Notes: generated from the letters alone by a model not told the origin. A stretch of 64,000 nucleotides of DNA from Arminella tubonensis (GCF_003240585.1 NZ_PCDP01000061.1:1-64000), one strand, 5' to 3'; positions 6,851 to 15,850 are shown, counted from the stretch's first letter. Program-made: numbers and translations.

Positions 6851-9517
6851 TCAGAGGCGGGCCTTGATTGCCGCCTGTGCTGCGGCAAGCCTTGCGATCG
6901 GCACGCGGAACGGCGAGCACGAGACGTAGTCTAGGCCGATCTCCTCGCAGAAATGGATGGAGGCAGGGTCGCCGCCATGCTCGCCGCAGATGCCGAGCTT
7001 CATGTCGTTGCGGGTGCGCCGGCCGCGCTCGGTGGCGATGCGGATCAACTCCCCCACCCCGTCGAAATCCAGCGAGATGAAGGGGTCGTGCTCGATGATG
7101 CCCTTGCGCTGGTAGGTCGGAATGAAGGCGCTGGCATCGTCGCGCGACATGCCGAAGGTGGTCTGCGTCAGGTCGTTGGTGCCGAAGGAGAAGAATTCGG
7201 CAACTTCGGCAATGATGTGCGCCCGGAGTGCCGCCCGAGGTAGCTCTATCATGGTGCCGACGAGATAGTCGATCCGCATCCCGGTCTCTGCCATGACGGC
7301 ATCTCCCACCTCGTCGATGCGGGCCTTGACGTAGTCGAGCTCGGAGCGGAGGCCGACCAGAGGCACCATGATTTCGGGCACGACGGCAGCGCCGGTCTCG
7401 CGCGCCGCTTCGACTGCAGCCTCGAAGATGGCGCGGGCCTGCATTTCGACGATCTCCGGATATGAGATCGCCAGCCGGCAGCCGCGATGACCGAGCATGG
7501 GGTTGAATTCGTGGAGCGCATCGACGCGTTGGCGCAGGACCTGCGGCTCCATGTCCATGGCAACCGCCACTTCGGCAATTTCCTCGTCGGTCTTCGGAAG
7601 AAACTCGTGCAACGGCGGATCGAGCAGGCGGATGGTTACCGGCAGGCCATGCATGATCGCAAACAGGCCTGTGAAGTCGGATCGCTGCATCGGCAGAAGT
7701 TTCGTCAGGGCGGCACGCCGTCCTTCCTCGCCTTCGGCAAGGATCATCTCGCGCATGACGTGGATGCGGTCGCCTTCGAAGAACATGTGCTCGGTCCGAC
7801 AGAGGCCGATGCCCTCGGCGCCGAACGAGCGCGCGGCGCGAGCATCAGCGGGCGTGTCGGCATTGGTGCGCACGGCCATGCGGCGCGAGCGGTCGGCCCA
7901 TTCCATGATACGGCCGAAATCGCCCGACAGCTCCGGCTGGATCATCGGCACTTCGCCCTTCAGCACCTGCCCTGCGGAACCGTCGATGGTTATGATGTCG
8001 CCCTTCTTGAGGGTGACGCCGATGCCGATCAGGCGCTCGCCGCGCAGATCGATACGCATGGTTCCGGCGCCGACGACGCAGGGAATGCCCATGCCCCGGG
8101 CGACGACCGCCGCGTGGCTGGTCATGCCGCCTCTCGTCGTGAGGATGCCTTCGGCCGCGTGCATGCCGTGGATGTCTTCGGGACTGGTCTCGATGCGCAG
8201 GAGGATGACCTTGCGGCCTTCCTCATTGGCAACGACCGCCTCTTCGGCGGTGAAGACGATCTCGCCGGTCGCAGCGCCCGGCGATGCCGGCAGGCCCGAG
8301 CCGATGACCTCGCGGTAGACGCGCGGATCGATCGTCGGATGCAGCAGCTGGTCGAGCGTCGACGGCTCGATGCGCGAGACGGCCTCGTCCTCGGTGATCA
8401 GCTTTTCATCGACCATATCGACGGCGACCTTCATCGCCGCCTTGGTGGTGCGCTTGGCGGAGCGGGTCTGCAGCATCCACAGCTTGCCGCGCTCGATGGT
8501 GAATTCGAGATCCTGCATGTCGCGATAATGGCGCTCGAGCTCGGTGCAGATGCTGCGGAACTCGGCAAAGGCCTCCGGCATCAGCTTTTCCATCGATGGC
8601 CGCTCATAGCCGGAGGCGATGCGCGAAGCTTCGGTGATGCTTTGCGGCGTACGGATGCCGGCCACGACGTCCTCGCCCTGCGCATTGACCAGGAACTCGC
8701 CGTAGAGCTCCTTTTCGCCGGTCGATGGATTGCGGGTGAAAGCCACGCCGGTCGCGGATGTGTTGCCAAGATTGCCGAAGACCATCGCCTGGATATTGAC
8801 GGCCGTTCCCCAGGCTTCCGGAATATTGTGAAGGTGGCGATAGGTGACCGCACGCGGGTTTTGCCAGCTGGCGAAGACCGCGTGGACCGCGCCCCAGAGC
8901 TGGACTTCGCAGTCCTCAGGAAAACCATCGCCGATCTCGTCGGCGATGATGGCCTTGTAGAGCGCGACGATCCGCTGCCATTGCGCGGCGGACATATCGG
9001 TGTCGAACTCATAGCCGTGCCGCGCCTTCTCGTCCTCGAGGATTTCCTCGAAGATCTCGTTGTCGAGGCCCATGACCACGTCGGCATACATCTGGATAAA
9101 GCGGCGATAGCTGTCCCAGGCGAAGCGGGCATCGCCCGAATCCTCGGCAAGGGCCTTCACCGTCGCGTCGTTGAGGCCGAGGTTGAGGACGGTGTCCATC
9201 ATGCCCGGCATCGAGGCGCGAGCACCTGATCTGACCGAGACGAGCAGCGGGCGCACCGTATCGCCGAAGCGGCGGCCGGTTACTGCCTCCATCTCGCGCA
9301 TGCCCTGCATGACCTGCGATTTCAGCTCGGCGGGAAGGCTGCGCCCATTTTTGAAATAGAACGCGCAAGCGTCGCTGACGATCGTCAGGCCGGGAGGAAC
9401 GGGCAATCCAAGGCTGCACATTTCAGCGAGGTTGGCGCCCTTGCCGCCAAGACGCTCATGGTCTCCGGCCCGCCCCTCAGCGCGTCCGTCACCGAATGTG
9501 TAGATCCACTTCTTCAT
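6851..9517 (-). CDS. ppdK: Pyruvate, phosphate dikinase
   Basis: An 888-residue, full-length PPDK, which interconverts pyruvate + ATP + Pi and PEP + AMP + PPi. Three domains are visible: an N-terminal ATP-grasp domain beginning with GGKGANLAEMCSLGLPVPPG; the swivelling phosphohistidine domain with TTRGGMTSHAAVVARGMGIP, where the His near residue 468 is phosphorylated; and the C-terminal PEP/pyruvate TIM barrel with catalytic Cys in GICGEHGGDP. The start at 9517 (MKKWIYTFGDG) is supported by the GGGGGA preceding it. In rhizobia the enzyme acts in carbon metabolism around the PEP-pyruvate node. It stands alone, convergent with the lipoprotein gene. Confidence 0.95.
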   Translation of the reverse strand: MKKWIYTFGDGRAEGRAGDHERLGGKGANLAEMCSLGLPVPPGLTIVSDACAFYFKNGRSLPAELKSQVMQGMREMEAVTGRRFGDTVRPLLVSVRSGARASMPGMMDTVLNLGLNDATVKALAEDSGDARFAWDSYRRFIQMYADVVMGLDNEIFEEILEDEKARHGYEFDTDMSAAQWQRIVALYKAIIADEIGDGFPEDCEVQLWGAVHAVFASWQNPRAVTYRHLHNIPEAWGTAVNIQAMVFGNLGNTSATGVAFTRNPSTGEKELYGEFLVNAQGEDVVAGIRTPQSITEASRIASGYERPSMEKLMPEAFAEFRSICTELERHYRDMQDLEFTIERGKLWMLQTRSAKRTTKAAMKVAVDMVDEKLITEDEAVSRIEPSTLDQLLHPTIDPRVYREVIGSGLPASPGAATGEIVFTAEEAVVANEEGRKVILLRIETSPEDIHGMHAAEGILTTRGGMTSHAAVVARGMGIPCVVGAGTMRIDLRGERLIGIGVTLKKGDIITIDGSAGQVLKGEVPMIQPELSGDFGRIMEWADRSRRMAVRTNADTPADARAARSFGAEGIGLCRTEHMFFEGDRIHVMREMILAEGEEGRRAALTKLLPMQRSDFTGLFAIMHGLPVTIRLLDPPLHEFLPKTDEEIAEVAVAMDMEPQVLRQRVDALHEFNPMLGHRGCRLAISYPEIVEMQARAIFEAAVEAARETGAAVVPEIMVPLVGLRSELDYVKARIDEVGDAVMAETGMRIDYLVGTMIELPRAALRAHIIAEVAEFFSFGTNDLTQTTFGMSRDDASAFIPTYQRKGIIEHDPFISLDFDGVGELIRIATERGRRTRNDMKLGICGEHGGDPASIHFCEEIGLDYVSCSPFRVPIARLAAAQAAIKARL

Positions 9518-9888
9518 TTTCCCCCGCCCAACTCCCAGGGCTGAACCTAGATGATTGCGGGGCAAATGAAAATCGACAAATGCGGCGGAATGTTGCGCTG
9601 CACAATGAATTGTCCGGGGAACTTGCGTGCCTCGGACAATTTATCGACAAACGACCCGGTCCTACGGCTTGGGGGTAAAGCTTATCGGCGTCAGGATGAG
9701 GCCGGTGCGGAGCTTGGGAGGCGTGATCTGCGCACTGCCGTTCTTGTAGAAAACGGTGGTCCCGGTACTGTCTTGAGGCTGGCCTCGCCTCGCAAGACGT
9801 CATCAGGCTTTCAGGTTTGGTGTCTGACTACGGGAGGTACGATGACCTGTGGGATTTCAAATGCTGCGCATGGGGCTGGAGACATGCA

Positions 9889-9930
9889 TAAAAAAAGCTT
9901 TGCGGGATCGTGGCAACGATCCCGCAAAGC
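9889..9930 (-). terminator. Rho-independent terminator
   Basis: On the minus strand, TTTGCGGGATCGT and ACGATCCCGCAAA form a perfect 13-bp stem around a UGCC tetraloop, extended by GC pairs across a one-base bulge, followed by a run of seven T (the complement of 9889-9895). This is the strongest intrinsic terminator in the window. It lies about 260 bases past the smc stop, so it ends either an independent small RNA or a long smc tail. Confidence 0.85.
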
Positions 9931-10050
9931 CATTTCCGTCCGGCCAGGAAAAACCGGACGGGGGGTTGGAACAGGCCGCCGCATTGAAGGTCCACCAGCG
10001 ACGACCTTAACCCTACAGACACAACTCCGCCTCGGCAGGGCGAGGCTCCT
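9889..10050 (-). ncRNA. Candidate structured small RNA with four hairpins
   Basis: Between ppdK and smc the minus strand encodes four consecutive hairpins with no reading frame. In transcript order: GCCTCG/CGAGGC (10046-10029); a long arm GGGTT-AA-GGTCGTCGC closing on GCGGCGGCC...AACCC (10013-9963); CCGTCCGG/CCGGACGG (9961-9936) with loop UUUUUCCUGG; and a 13-bp intrinsic terminator stem (9928-9899) followed by seven U. The 5' end is not fixed; about 160-185 nt is likely. The segment UGCGGCGGC recalls the 3' part of 6S RNA, but the overall fold does not match the single long 6S hairpin. No confident promoter is visible. Confidence 0.55.
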
Positions 10051-10192
10051 TACGCTTGGGAAACAGTTTAGTGCAGATATTGTTCCGCGACATTACCCAT
10101 TTGGAGGTAAAACGGGCTATGGCGCCTTCGCGAAGCAGGAAATTCACGGCTTGGCGTTCACCAAATTGTGAAATGAAGCGTTGCTGCCCGGT

Positions 10193-13100
10193 TCAGGCGA
10201 GTTCGCGCAGGCGCTCGGCGGCCTGAAGGTCGACGGAGACCAGTTGCGAGACGCCCTGCTCCGACATCGTCACGCCGAACAGGCGATCCATGCGGGCCAT
10301 GGTGATCGGGTTGTGGGTGATGACGACGAAGCGGGTTTCGGTCGACGCCGCCATCTCGTCCATCAGGTTGCAATAGCGCTCGACGTTGTGGTCGTCGAGC
10401 GGTGCGTCGACTTCGTCGAGCACGCAGATCGGCGCCGGGTTGGTCAGGAACACGGCGAAGATCAGCGCCATCGCAGTCAGCGCCTGTTCGCCGCCTGACA
10501 GCAGCGTCATGGTCTGCGGCTTCTTGCCCGGCGGGCGGGCGAGGATCTCGAGGCCAGCCTCAAGTGGGTCGTCGGATTCGATCAGCTGCAGCTCCGCCGT
10601 ACCGCCGCCGAACAGGTGGGTGAAGAGCCGCTGGAACTGGACGTTGACAATATCGAAGGCTGCAATCAGCCGCTCGCGACCCTCGCGGTTCAGGCTCTGG
10701 ATCGCGCCGCGCAGCTTGCGGATGGCATCGATGATATCGTCGCGCTCCTTGATCAGCGCTGCGAGCCGATCGCTCAGTTCCTTGCTTTCCTCCTCGGCGC
10801 GCAGATTAACCGCGCCCAGTCGCTCGCGCTCGATCTTCAGCCGCTCGACGTCACGCTCGACCTCGCGCAGATCAGGGACATGCTGGTGCTCCTGTGTGCC
10901 GGCAAGCCGCAGCGCTTCATGCGGCGCGATATTGAGTGCTTCGCGGATGCGCAATTCGCTTTCGAGGCGCTTTTCGCGTGCTGACACCAGCCGCTCCTCG
11001 GCACGGCCGCGCTTCTCGCGGCTTTCGGCAAGCGCAGAGAGCGCAGTGACCGCATGGCGATCCGCTTCGCGCAGCACGGTTTCGGCGTTAGCCAGGCGAT
11101 CGGCCGCAAAACGGCGCGCATCCTCCATCTTTTGCAGTTCATTCATCAGCGCCCGGCGCTTGTCGTCGAATTCATCCGGCGCCAATTCGAGCTGTGCCGC
11201 CTCGTCGCGGGCTTCCTCCTCGCGGTCTCGCAGCGTCTGGATATGGTCTTCGGCGCTTTCGGCCCGCTGATGCCAGGTGTCCCGCTCCTGCCCTATCGCA
11301 AGAATGCGGCGCTTGCGCGCTTCGTTTTCGCGGTTGAGCCCCTCGTGGCGGGCGCGCGCTTCCGCGAGCGCACTGCGATCGGTGGCGACATCCAGTTGCT
11401 GGTCGCGCATCTTCGCCTCGATCGCGGAAAGATCCGGCGCGTCTTCGAGCTCGATACGGGCATTTTCGTCCTGGATCGACACTTCCTCGATCTGGGCCTG
11501 CAGCTGGCTGGCAGCCTCGGCGACCACAGCGCGCCTGCGGATCAGATCACCAGAGGCTCGCTCGGCGGCGGCCAGGGCCTCCCGTGCCTCGCCCAGATGG
11601 CGAGCGGAAAGCCGGCTCATGTCACGGGCGTCGGAAAGGCGTCCCTCGCCCGCGCGGATCGCATCGGCGGCGATCTGAAGTCGGTCTTCGGCCTCTGCGA
11701 GGATGTCGCGCGCAAGCTCGACTTCGGCCTGCAATTCGGCAAGACGGTTTTTCTGCGACAGGCGGAGGGCCGCAGCACTTGGCGCATCAGCTCCGGTCAC
11801 ATGGCCGTCCCAGCGGAATACCGCGCCCTCCCGCGTTACCAGCCGCTGGCCGGGCTTCAGGGCGGGCATCAGCCGCTCACCATCGGCTGCGCTGACGAGG
11901 CCGATCTGCTTGAGGCTGCGGGTCAAGGCTGCGGGTGCGCCGACATGCGAGATCAGCGGCACCGCGCCTTCGGGCAAGGCAGGATCATTGCCGCCGTCGC
12001 CGTTGCCGGCCCAATAGGCTGGCGCCTCGCTATTCAGCGGCGATTCGAGATCGTCGCCAAGTGCCGCGCCGAGCGCCGTCTCGAAGCCGCGATCGACGCG
12101 GAGTTCTTCAGCAACCGGGGAGAAGGCTCCAGAGGCCGCGCCGGATGCCAGCATGCGCGAGATGGTCCTCGCTTCAGTTTCGAGCTCGTTCAGCCGCGAC
12201 CGCGCCTGGTCGACCGGCGCCCGCGACAGGACCTCTGTCGCGCGCGCATCGGCGAGCACGGCTTCAGCAGCCTGAACCGCGGTTTCCGCATCGGCAACGG
12301 CAATCTCTGCCGCCTCCACCACGGCGCGCTTCTCGTCCGGGTCGGGAAGGCTCGCCATCTTTTCGTCGATGCCGCCAAGCTCATTGTTGGCGTCGACCAT
12401 CTGCCGCTCAAGCCGCATCTTTCGATCGGCGAGGTCTCGAATAGCGCGCTCGAGCGCGTTGCGGGCGGCTGCGGCCTCGGCGCGCTCGGCCGTCAGGCCC
12501 ATGAAAATGCGCTCGCTATCGGCAAGCTTCGCAGCCGCATCCTCGAAAACCTCGCGGGTTTCCTCGGCCAAGCGGCCGCTGTCGGCGAGGATCTCGGCGA
12601 TCTCACCTTCTTCGGCGTCGAGCTTCGCAAGGATTGCCGCGTTGTCGGCGACCATCCGCTGTTCGCGGCTGATGTCTTCCCCCAGTTGCGCCAGGCGGCG
12701 GGTGAGTTCGTCGCGACGACGAAGAATGCGGCTGACGTCCTCCTCCAGCTGCGACTTGGCGATCTGCAGCCGTTGGAGGCCGGCCGCGGCCTTTGCCTCT
12801 TCCTCGCGCAGTTCCGGCAGCTTCAGTCCGGCGATCCCCTGGGATTTGGCAGCCTCCATCTGCGCCTGCGCTTTTTCGGCGACGATGATGGTTGCCTGGT
12901 TGAGGGCGCTATCGGCCTCGCCCTCGGCCTCCTTCGCCTGCACCCAGCGAATGTGCAGCAGCATCGCCTCGCGGGCGCGGATATCGGCGGACAGCTGCTT
13001 GAAGCGGTTTGCCTGCCGCGCCTGCCGCTTCAGGCTTTCGATCTGGCTATCGAGCTGCGAGGTGACATCCTCCAGCCGCTCGAGATTGCCTTCCGCTGCC

Positions 13101-13654
13101 CTGAGCCGGAGCTCGGCTTCGTGACGACGGGAATGCAGGCCGGAAATGCCGGCGGCTTCTTCAAGCAGCTGGCGGCGCGCCTGGGGTTTAGCCTGGATCA
13201 GTTCGCCGATGCGGCCCTGGCCGACCATCGACGGCGAGCGCGCGCCGGTAGAGGCGTCGGCGAACAGCAGCTGCACGTCCTTGGCACGCGCCTCCTTGCC
13301 GTTGATGCGATAGAGCGATCCCTGCTCGCGCTCGATGCGGCGGGTAACCTGGATCTCGTCGCTGTCGTTGAAGGCGGCAGGTGCCGTGCGGTCGGCATTG
13401 TCGAGATAGAGCGCAACTTCGGCGGTATTGCGGGCCGGGCGATTGCCGGAGCCGGAGAAGATGACGTCATCCATGCCGGAGGCGCGCATGTTCTTGTAGG
13501 AATTCTCGCCCATGACCCAGCGCAGGGCCTCGACAAGGTTGGACTTGCCGCAGCCGTTCGGCCCGACGACGCCGGTCAGGCCGCGCTCGATGACGAATTC
13601 AGATGGTTCGACGAAAGACTTGAAACCGACAAGGCGCAGTTTGTTGAACTTCAT
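10193..13654 (-). CDS. smc: Chromosome segregation ATPase SMC
   Basis: A 1153-residue SMC protein, the core of the bacterial condensin that organises and segregates the chromosome with ScpA and ScpB. The N-terminal ATPase half has the Walker A motif GPNGCGKSN at residues 31-39. Long heptad coiled coils follow, interrupted by a hinge near residues 500-650, and the C-terminal half carries the ABC signature LLSGGEQ and Walker B ICVLDEVDAPLDD. Start at 13654 (MKFNKLRLVGFKSF) matches the family; the 16 codons upstream in frame come from the repeat element. It is followed on the minus strand by the candidate small RNA region. Confidence 0.96.
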   Translation of the reverse strand: MKFNKLRLVGFKSFVEPSEFVIERGLTGVVGPNGCGKSNLVEALRWVMGENSYKNMRASGMDDVIFSGSGNRPARNTAEVALYLDNADRTAPAAFNDSDEIQVTRRIEREQGSLYRINGKEARAKDVQLLFADASTGARSPSMVGQGRIGELIQAKPQARRQLLEEAAGISGLHSRRHEAELRLRAAEGNLERLEDVTSQLDSQIESLKRQARQANRFKQLSADIRAREAMLLHIRWVQAKEAEGEADSALNQATIIVAEKAQAQMEAAKSQGIAGLKLPELREEEAKAAAGLQRLQIAKSQLEEDVSRILRRRDELTRRLAQLGEDISREQRMVADNAAILAKLDAEEGEIAEILADSGRLAEETREVFEDAAAKLADSERIFMGLTAERAEAAAARNALERAIRDLADRKMRLERQMVDANNELGGIDEKMASLPDPDEKRAVVEAAEIAVADAETAVQAAEAVLADARATEVLSRAPVDQARSRLNELETEARTISRMLASGAASGAFSPVAEELRVDRGFETALGAALGDDLESPLNSEAPAYWAGNGDGGNDPALPEGAVPLISHVGAPAALTRSLKQIGLVSAADGERLMPALKPGQRLVTREGAVFRWDGHVTGADAPSAAALRLSQKNRLAELQAEVELARDILAEAEDRLQIAADAIRAGEGRLSDARDMSRLSARHLGEAREALAAAERASGDLIRRRAVVAEAASQLQAQIEEVSIQDENARIELEDAPDLSAIEAKMRDQQLDVATDRSALAEARARHEGLNRENEARKRRILAIGQERDTWHQRAESAEDHIQTLRDREEEARDEAAQLELAPDEFDDKRRALMNELQKMEDARRFAADRLANAETVLREADRHAVTALSALAESREKRGRAEERLVSAREKRLESELRIREALNIAPHEALRLAGTQEHQHVPDLREVERDVERLKIERERLGAVNLRAEEESKELSDRLAALIKERDDIIDAIRKLRGAIQSLNREGRERLIAAFDIVNVQFQRLFTHLFGGGTAELQLIESDDPLEAGLEILARPPGKKPQTMTLLSGGEQALTAMALIFAVFLTNPAPICVLDEVDAPLDDHNVERYCNLMDEMAASTETRFVVITHNPITMARMDRLFGVTMSEQGVSQLVSVDLQAAERLRELA

Positions 13655-13663
13655 GGGGCGAAA

Positions 13664-13789
13664 GACCCCCCTCTGTCGGCCGGGCCGACATCTCCCCCAC
13701 AAGGGGGGAGATCAATGTGAGGCGAGAGCTTGCTCCAGCTATCTCCCCCCTTGTGGGGGAGATGTCCCAACGGGACAGAGGGGGGTGTC
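13664..13789. repeat. Rhizobial palindromic mosaic repeat, family 1 copy 2
   Basis: This is the second copy of the element at 4698-4834, with the same CCCCCCTCTGTCGGCCGGG start and the inner ATCTCCCCC...GGGGGAGAT arms, closing with GACAGAGGGGGGTGTC. The loop region differs completely between copies while both arms are conserved, as expected for a structure-selected mosaic. It lies between the dsbA-like gene and smc, ending nine bases before the smc start codon, so it forms the smc leader. Confidence 0.85.
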
Positions 13790-13861
13790 TCTCGGCAAGC
13801 TAAATCGACAAAAACCAGCGCACGGTTTCTCCCGCTGCCCGCTCTCATGAAAGAGCGCGGG

Positions 13862-14551
13862 TCAGAGCATTCCGTCGATGATCGTCGACATGGCCTCAAC
13901 CGACATGTCCCCTGCGTAACGCTTCCCGTTGATCAGGAAGGTCGGCGTACCACTGACGCCAAATTCCTTGGAGCCGCGGTCGCGCACGGAATTGACATCA
14001 TCCACAAGTTTCTGGTTCGTCAAGCAGGCTTCGAAGCTCTCCTGTGTAAAACCGGCAAGTTTGGAGATCTGGAGCAGCGCACCGCGCACATCCTGGACGC
14101 GCGCCCAGTTTTCCTGCTGCTTGAGGAATGTTTCGAGCAGCGGAACCGACGGGCCGTTCGGCGCACAACGCACGAGCATGAATGCGGCATAGGCAGGAAG
14201 ATCCTGAGGATCGATCGGGAATTCGCGGATGATGAAATAGACCTTGCCGGTGTCGACATACTTGGTCTTGATCTGGTCGAAGGTGGTCGCGGCGAAATGG
14301 GCGCAATGCGGGCAGGTCGTCGACATGTATTCGACGATCTTGACCTTGGCGTTCGGATCGCCGAGCGCCATCTCCGGCAATGGGCCGGGCTTCAGAACAT
14401 CGGACATCTCGACCTCGCCGTCCGACTTCGGAACGTCACCCTCAGCCGCAAAGACTGTTCCGCTGGTCGAAGCAACCGCCGCGGCAAAGGCCGTCAGCGC
14501 AACGCCGCCAAGCAGGTGGCGTTTGGTTATCAGCATGTCGGATATCGGCAT
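13862..14551 (-). CDS. DsbA-family periplasmic thiol oxidoreductase
   Basis: A 229-residue exported thioredoxin-fold protein. A twin-basic-type/Sec-like signal (ITKRHLLGGVALTAFAAAVA) spans residues 8-36. The active site is STTCPHCAHF near residue 78, the CPHC form typical of DsbA-type oxidases. A DsbA-like helical insertion follows, then the cis-proline region FGVSGTPTFLINGKRY near residue 205. It probably introduces disulfides in the periplasm; whether it pairs with DsbB or acts as an isomerase is unknown. It lies upstream of smc in the same direction, separated by the repeat. Met-6 is an alternative start. Confidence 0.88.
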   Translation of the reverse strand: MPISDMLITKRHLLGGVALTAFAAAVASTSGTVFAAEGDVPKSDGEVEMSDVLKPGPLPEMALGDPNAKVKIVEYMSTTCPHCAHFAATTFDQIKTKYVDTGKVYFIIREFPIDPQDLPAYAAFMLVRCAPNGPSVPLLETFLKQQENWARVQDVRGALLQISKLAGFTQESFEACLTNQKLVDDVNSVRDRGSKEFGVSGTPTFLINGKRYAGDMSVEAMSTIIDGML

Positions 14552-14705
14552 ATATCACCCTTGTTGAGAGAATGGTCTGGTAAACCCATGCGATATAACG
14601 GCTTGAGGCCGCTAACAAGGCAAGGTTGACCAACTTTCTTCAAAGAATTGTGACCTGGCGAAGACAAAAGCACGAAATTGATGTCGGCGGCACCGGTCAT
14701 TGCGT

Positions 14706-15023
14706 CTATTCGGGATTTTCCGGTCGTTCAGCCAGGTTGTCTGGGATGTTCTGGCCCGCATAGAATATCCGCAGAATGTTCACGACGTCATCCTCGATCC
14801 GATAGATAACGCTCACCTTACCTTCAATGATAACTATTCGAATTCCCGATCCCAGGCGCTCACGAAGAGTGCCTCTTTCCGGCATTGTCTCCAATGAGAA
14901 GCAATGGGACCTGATTTTTCGTGAGAAAGCGATCGCCCGGGTCGGGCTATCCTGTGCGATGAATTCATAGATGGAAAAAAGGTCATCCTCGGCAAGCGGG
15001 TGAAGAATTACCCTACATCCCAC
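14706..15023 (-). CDS. parE: RelE/ParE-family toxin
   Basis: A 105-residue toxin of the ParE/RelE superfamily. Typical features are the N-terminal strand VILHPLAEDDLFSIYEFIA, the central GSGIRIVIIEGKVSVIYRIEDDVVNILRIFYAGQ sheet cut by conserved arginines, and the small basic size. ParE toxins poison DNA gyrase; RelE relatives cleave mRNA, and this cannot be resolved here. Translation probably begins at GTG (15023), overlapping the antitoxin gene by 11 bases, which indicates translational coupling. The module lies between conserved neighbours (dsbA-like and DUF721) and is likely an accessory insertion. Confidence 0.82.
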   Translation of the reverse strand: MGCRVILHPLAEDDLFSIYEFIAQDSPTRAIAFSRKIRSHCFSLETMPERGTLRERLGSGIRIVIIEGKVSVIYRIEDDVVNILRIFYAGQNIPDNLAERPENPE

Positions 15024-15288
15024 TACGCGTCACCTTCATGCGCTCATCATGCAATCTTTCAAGACGGTCGAACACGTCCTTGGCATCCTTCCCCGGTCGG
15101 GGATCATCGAGCGCTTGCTGTATTTTTGCCCGCATAATCTCATCCAGGGCTTCTTCTTCGCGATCGAGTGCCCGCAAGGCAGCCCGCATGACTTCGCTCG
15201 CGGAGCTATACATCCCGGAATTAAGGCGAGCGTCCACACTGCGTTGCTGACTACCGAGCGTCACTGTAATTGGGCGGCTGCTTCGCAT
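15013..15288 (-). CDS. parD: ParD-family antitoxin (ribbon-helix-helix)
   Basis: A 91-residue antitoxin. The N-terminal half ITVTLGSQQRSVDARLNSGMYSSASEVMRAALR is a typical ParD/CopG ribbon-helix-helix DNA-binding domain. The acidic C-terminal half (EEEALDEIMRAKIQQALDD) would wrap around the toxin. It is the first gene of the pair. A perfect palindrome 31-45 bases upstream (15319-15333) is the probable autoregulatory operator. Confidence 0.85.
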   Translation of the reverse strand: MRSSRPITVTLGSQQRSVDARLNSGMYSSASEVMRAALRALDREEEALDEIMRAKIQQALDDPRPGKDAKDVFDRLERLHDERMKVTRSGM

Positions 15289-15318
15289 CTCAAGCTCCGA
15301 TGTTTTGAGCGTCCATAG

Positions 15319-15333
15319 TATGACAGTGTCATA
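15319..15333. promoter_or_regulatory. Palindrome upstream of parD, candidate operator
   Basis: TATGACAGTGTCATA is a perfect 15-bp palindrome centred 38 bases ahead of the parD start codon on the minus strand. ParD proteins usually repress their own promoter by binding such sites. No second copy is present in the window. Confidence 0.5.
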
Positions 15334-15352
15334 GAAATTGAAACGGCTTTGT

Positions 15353-15850
15353 TTACCGCCCGCTTTTCCCCATGACAGCCGTCCCCAGCCGCTCCAGGGC
15401 CAGACGCAGCTTGTCGCCTTCGATGCCGGTGATCATGGTTTCCAGTTTGCGGGCCGCCTCGCCTTTGAGCGGGACCGGCTTGCGCGAGCGCTTGGCCAGT
15501 TGCGATACCGGCTTCTGGACGATGCGGATCTGGTGGACGGCCGGGAAGCCGAAAAAGCCGTTGATGCGCTGGATGAGCTCGCCCTGGGCGTGGCTCAGGA
15601 ACAGCGCGCGGGCGCCTTCGCAGGCGATCGTCAGCACGCCGGGCTGATAGCCGCCATCCTCGCCATTGCCGCCGCGCTTTGCCCAGGCAATCTTCTCCGG
15701 GCGCGTGCAATCGGCGAAATCCTCGCCGACGATCTCGTCCCAGGAACCGAGCAGCGACGTGTTTATCCCGGCACGGCGGGCGAGCACGGGATCGATCAGC
15801 CCGTTTGCCACTTCCGAAATCTGCTTGACGCCGTAGCGGGGATAACTCAT
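15353..15850 (-). CDS. DUF721 (DciA-like) protein
   Basis: A 165-residue protein with a DUF721 domain in its N-terminal half: the segment LLGSWDEIVGEDFADCTRPEKI and the strand VLTIACEGARALFLSHAQGELIQRIN are typical. DUF721 includes DciA, the helicase loader of bacteria lacking DnaC; whether this alphaproteobacterial member loads DnaB is inference. The C-terminal half is a basic tail (KPVSQLAKRSRKPVPLKGEA). Start at ATG 15850 is preferred; a TTG 22 codons upstream would overlap the divergent mutY. The mutY-DUF721-dsbA-smc order appears conserved in rhizobia, as I recall it. Confidence 0.75.
   Translation of the reverse strand: MSYPRYGVKQISEVANGLIDPVLARRAGINTSLLGSWDEIVGEDFADCTRPEKIAWAKRGGNGEDGGYQPGVLTIACEGARALFLSHAQGELIQRINGFFGFPAVHQIRIVQKPVSQLAKRSRKPVPLKGEAARKLETMITGIEGDKLRLALERLGTAVMGKSGR

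Larger units (their letters stand above)
9518..10192. other. ppdK-smc intergenic region
   Basis: These 675 bases hold no convincing protein gene; frames on both strands are short and biased. The left part (9518-9888) must contain the ppdK promoter. The middle holds the candidate small RNA and its terminator. The right part (10051-10192) follows the smc stop and would carry the small RNA promoter if it has its own. Confidence 0.6.

Noticed and set aside
7487-9229. Long plus-strand frame opposite ppdK
   Set aside because: It is the antisense shadow of a highly biased gene; its translation is His/Asp/Arg-rich with no family.
9889-10050. The structured RNA as 6S RNA
   Set aside because: The UGCGGCGGC string recalls 6S, but 6S folds as one long interrupted hairpin with paired ends, while this region makes four separate hairpins and an intrinsic terminator. 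Kept as an unassigned small RNA.
13655-13702. Upstream in-frame start for smc
   Set aside because: The extra 16 codons come from the palindromic repeat; the same peptide string appears at another repeat copy near 4.7 kb.
11054-13720. Long plus-strand frame opposite smc
   Set aside because: Antisense shadow of the coiled-coil codon bias; no domain is recognisable.
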